64,000 nt of DNA, taken from NCBI GenBank assembly GCA_018669475.1, contig JABHCC010000149.1, positions 62,001-126,000 on the forward strand, in the 5' to 3' direction. The first letter of the stretch is position 1. Every line of letters begins with the position of its first letter. Origin of the DNA: Bacteroidota bacterium (GTDB lineage Bacteria; Bacteroidota; Bacteroidia; Bacteroidales; UBA12481). This document shows positions 62,754 to 64,000 of this stretch, in pieces. The notes under the pieces were generated by a model, which saw only the letters and a program-made list of their open reading frames with translations, was not told the DNA's origin and did not search any database. The position numbers were made by a program, and so were the translations under genes.

Positions 62754-63903
62754 AATACAAACTTTCTATTTGGAAGGTTATCAGTATTGGATTGTCGTTT
62801 TTTGTAATTTTCAAATGATCATATCTTTGAGTTAATTCATTGAATCTCACAAAATCCTCAGCATCAACAATAGCATAGATACACCCATTTTCTTTCATCC
62901 CCCAAACATTACAAGGTGGTAATAAACCATGATCAATGTAGTTTTTAAGACTGTAGGTTTTCTTGTCATTAAAAGAATAAAATATGGTAATTCCATAATC
63001 ACCATAAGCAGCAGTAATCATCAATATATGCTTGTTTGAATAAACACTTAATAGACTACCGACCTTGTTCTCATAGCTGTGATGAACTAATGAAATGAGG
63101 TCATCTATCGAAAGTTTTTCCCATTGTTCAGATGATATCGCAGCATTACCGAAATCTAGTGCATATTTAATTCTGTAAGTATCATCTATTAATTCACAAA
63201 TATTATAGCTCAAAGGAGCAATAAAGAGAATCTGATCAGAGGAAATATCAACAGGGCTCATGAGATTATATGCACCCTTATTTTCCTCTAAAAAGATCTC
63301 TAGGTTCTTTGCTCGTGAAATATCTTCAGTATAAAGAGAATATGTTGTAAGTCTCTTTTCTCCTTTAGAATTTGTAAATCCCTGTATATTATAGACTAAT
63401 AGTGTATCTATCCCAACAGGAAAAAAGTCCATCATAAAAAGATTCGGGTATGGTTTGGAATCAATAAAATTGCAATTAAGGTCAAATTCCACAATTGATT
63501 TTTGCCCTTGATCCCACATTGAAATCGTTGAATCTCTTTTATTAATACTCATAGCTGCTGGCCACACAACCTCCCCAGGGCCTTTACCTAAAGTTGTCTT
63601 TGAAACTAATTTTCCGACTGTATCAAATACAAACATCGATCTACTTCGGTGCTTATCAAGTATTATGATCCTGTTATTCCATAAATCCACATCTTTAATG
63701 TAGCCAATCAAACAATTATCGGATGTTTCAAGAGGAATAACATCCTTGATCACTAGCTCCTTCTCAATTTGTGTTTCTGTGATGTCAACTTTGATAACCT
63801 GAAATTTGTCATTCTGAGGGCCAGTTAAAGGATCACAAGAATATAAAATACAACATATCAAAAATGATATCAATACGGGCAAAATGGAAGCGTACCTGTT
63901 CAT
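62752..63903 (-). CDS. Six-bladed beta-propeller lipoprotein
   Basis: A 383-residue lipoprotein (hydrophobic start, lipid Cys in ILYSCDPLTG). It belongs to the Bacteroidota 6-bladed-propeller group (TolB-like/DUF4934-DUF5128 type). Hallmarks are the opening strand KDVIPLETSDNCLIGYIKDVDLWNN (residues about 53-77), RIIILDKHRSRSMFVFDTVGKL with a GKGPGEVVWP turn, and the later STISMWDQGQKSIVEFD. The function of the group is unknown. It regularly neighbours small exported peptides, as here. It is the first gene of a probable operon with proteins A and B, with the upstream region at the window edge. Confidence 0.8.
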   Translation of the reverse strand: MNRYASILPVLISFLICCILYSCDPLTGPQNDKFQVIKVDITETQIEKELVIKDVIPLETSDNCLIGYIKDVDLWNNRIIILDKHRSRSMFVFDTVGKLVSKTTLGKGPGEVVWPAAMSINKRDSTISMWDQGQKSIVEFDLNCNFIDSKPYPNLFMMDFFPVGIDTLLVYNIQGFTNSKGEKRLTTYSLYTEDISRAKNLEIFLEENKGAYNLMSPVDISSDQILFIAPLSYNICELIDDTYRIKYALDFGNAAISSEQWEKLSIDDLISLVHHSYENKVGSLLSVYSNKHILMITAAYGDYGITIFYSFNDKKTYSLKNYIDHGLLPPCNVWGMKENGCIYAIVDAEDFVRFNELTQRYDHLKITKNDNPILITFQIESLY

Positions 63904-64000
63904 AATTTGTTAAATTCTATATTTGTAGTAGTGTTTGACTACCATTGTTCATCATCAAATAATTTCCTTATTCTACTCAAATAGATCGAGTTGAGTTCAT

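Noticed and set aside
63974-63995. TACTCAA followed by TTGAG at the window end, resembling the ATPase palindrome
   Set aside because: Only five bases of each arm are complementary, the spacer differs, and the context beyond the window is missing.

Overview
The window reads as the chromosome of an AT-rich, polysaccharide-degrading member of the Bacteroidota. The evidence is a SusC/SusD pair, a one-piece hybrid two-component system, many SPII lipoproteins among the hydrolases, a type IX secretion C-terminal domain, and several TAnnTTTG-type -7 boxes in place of E. coli-type promoters. A marine or gut-type Marinilabiliales/Bacteroidales organism is a reasonable guess, but the window alone does not fix the order. 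No rRNA, tRNA, CRISPR array or transposase gene was recognised.

Layout. (1) 79-5982: an outer-membrane barrel protein, a second OM protein, a lipoprotein built of four Cys-bounded repeats, a secreted helical-repeat protein, a strong terminator, and a LytS/LytTR-type kinase-regulator pair. (2) 6005-22098: polysaccharide utilisation locus 1. On the minus strand it runs SusE-like lipoprotein, SusC, SusD, GH30 glycosidase, hybrid two-component regulator, and a metallophosphoesterase fused to a sugar-isomerase-like TIM barrel. A divergent secreted esterase and an MGH1-like glycosidase sit at its upstream end. (3) 22372-23577: an ethylbenzene-dehydrogenase-type haem-binding lipoprotein. (4) 23638-26845: a compact metalloid/organoarsenical cassette (ArsR, thioredoxin-like, ArsF-like, ArsG/CcdA-like, ArsP-type permease) with two matching ArsR-type operators. 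(5) 26887-53911: thirteen co-directional minus-strand genes. They hold two GH2 enzymes, a sulfatase, GH95, a T9SS-exported HExxH protein, a GH78-like enzyme, GH172, an esterase-metallopeptidase fusion, GH32 and an MFS sugar porter, flanked by M1, S9 and amidohydrolase genes. There is no SusC/D here. (6) 54044-59853: a LolA-like protein, a BNR-propeller protein and an M28 peptidase-PHP fusion. (7) 59939-61601: a DUF4143 ATPase with a palindrome in front and a decayed duplicate of the preceding gene's 3' end behind, then a region rich in complementary segments that may be a structured RNA. (8) 61833-63903: a six-bladed-propeller lipoprotein followed by two paralogous small Cys-rich secreted proteins.

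How the parts work together. PUL1 probably senses a glycan fragment through the hybrid regulator and imports it through SusCD, with GH30, MGH1-like and esterase activities trimming it. The second carbohydrate cluster is equipped for a sulfated, fucose/rhamnose/galactose- or fructose-containing glycan and takes up the released sugar through an MFS porter. The ars cassette should reduce and export arsenicals. The parts most worth following up are the twin-operator ars cassette, the duplicated small-protein/propeller unit, the 1490-bp ATPase-containing insertion, the candidate structured RNA, and three two-enzyme fusions.
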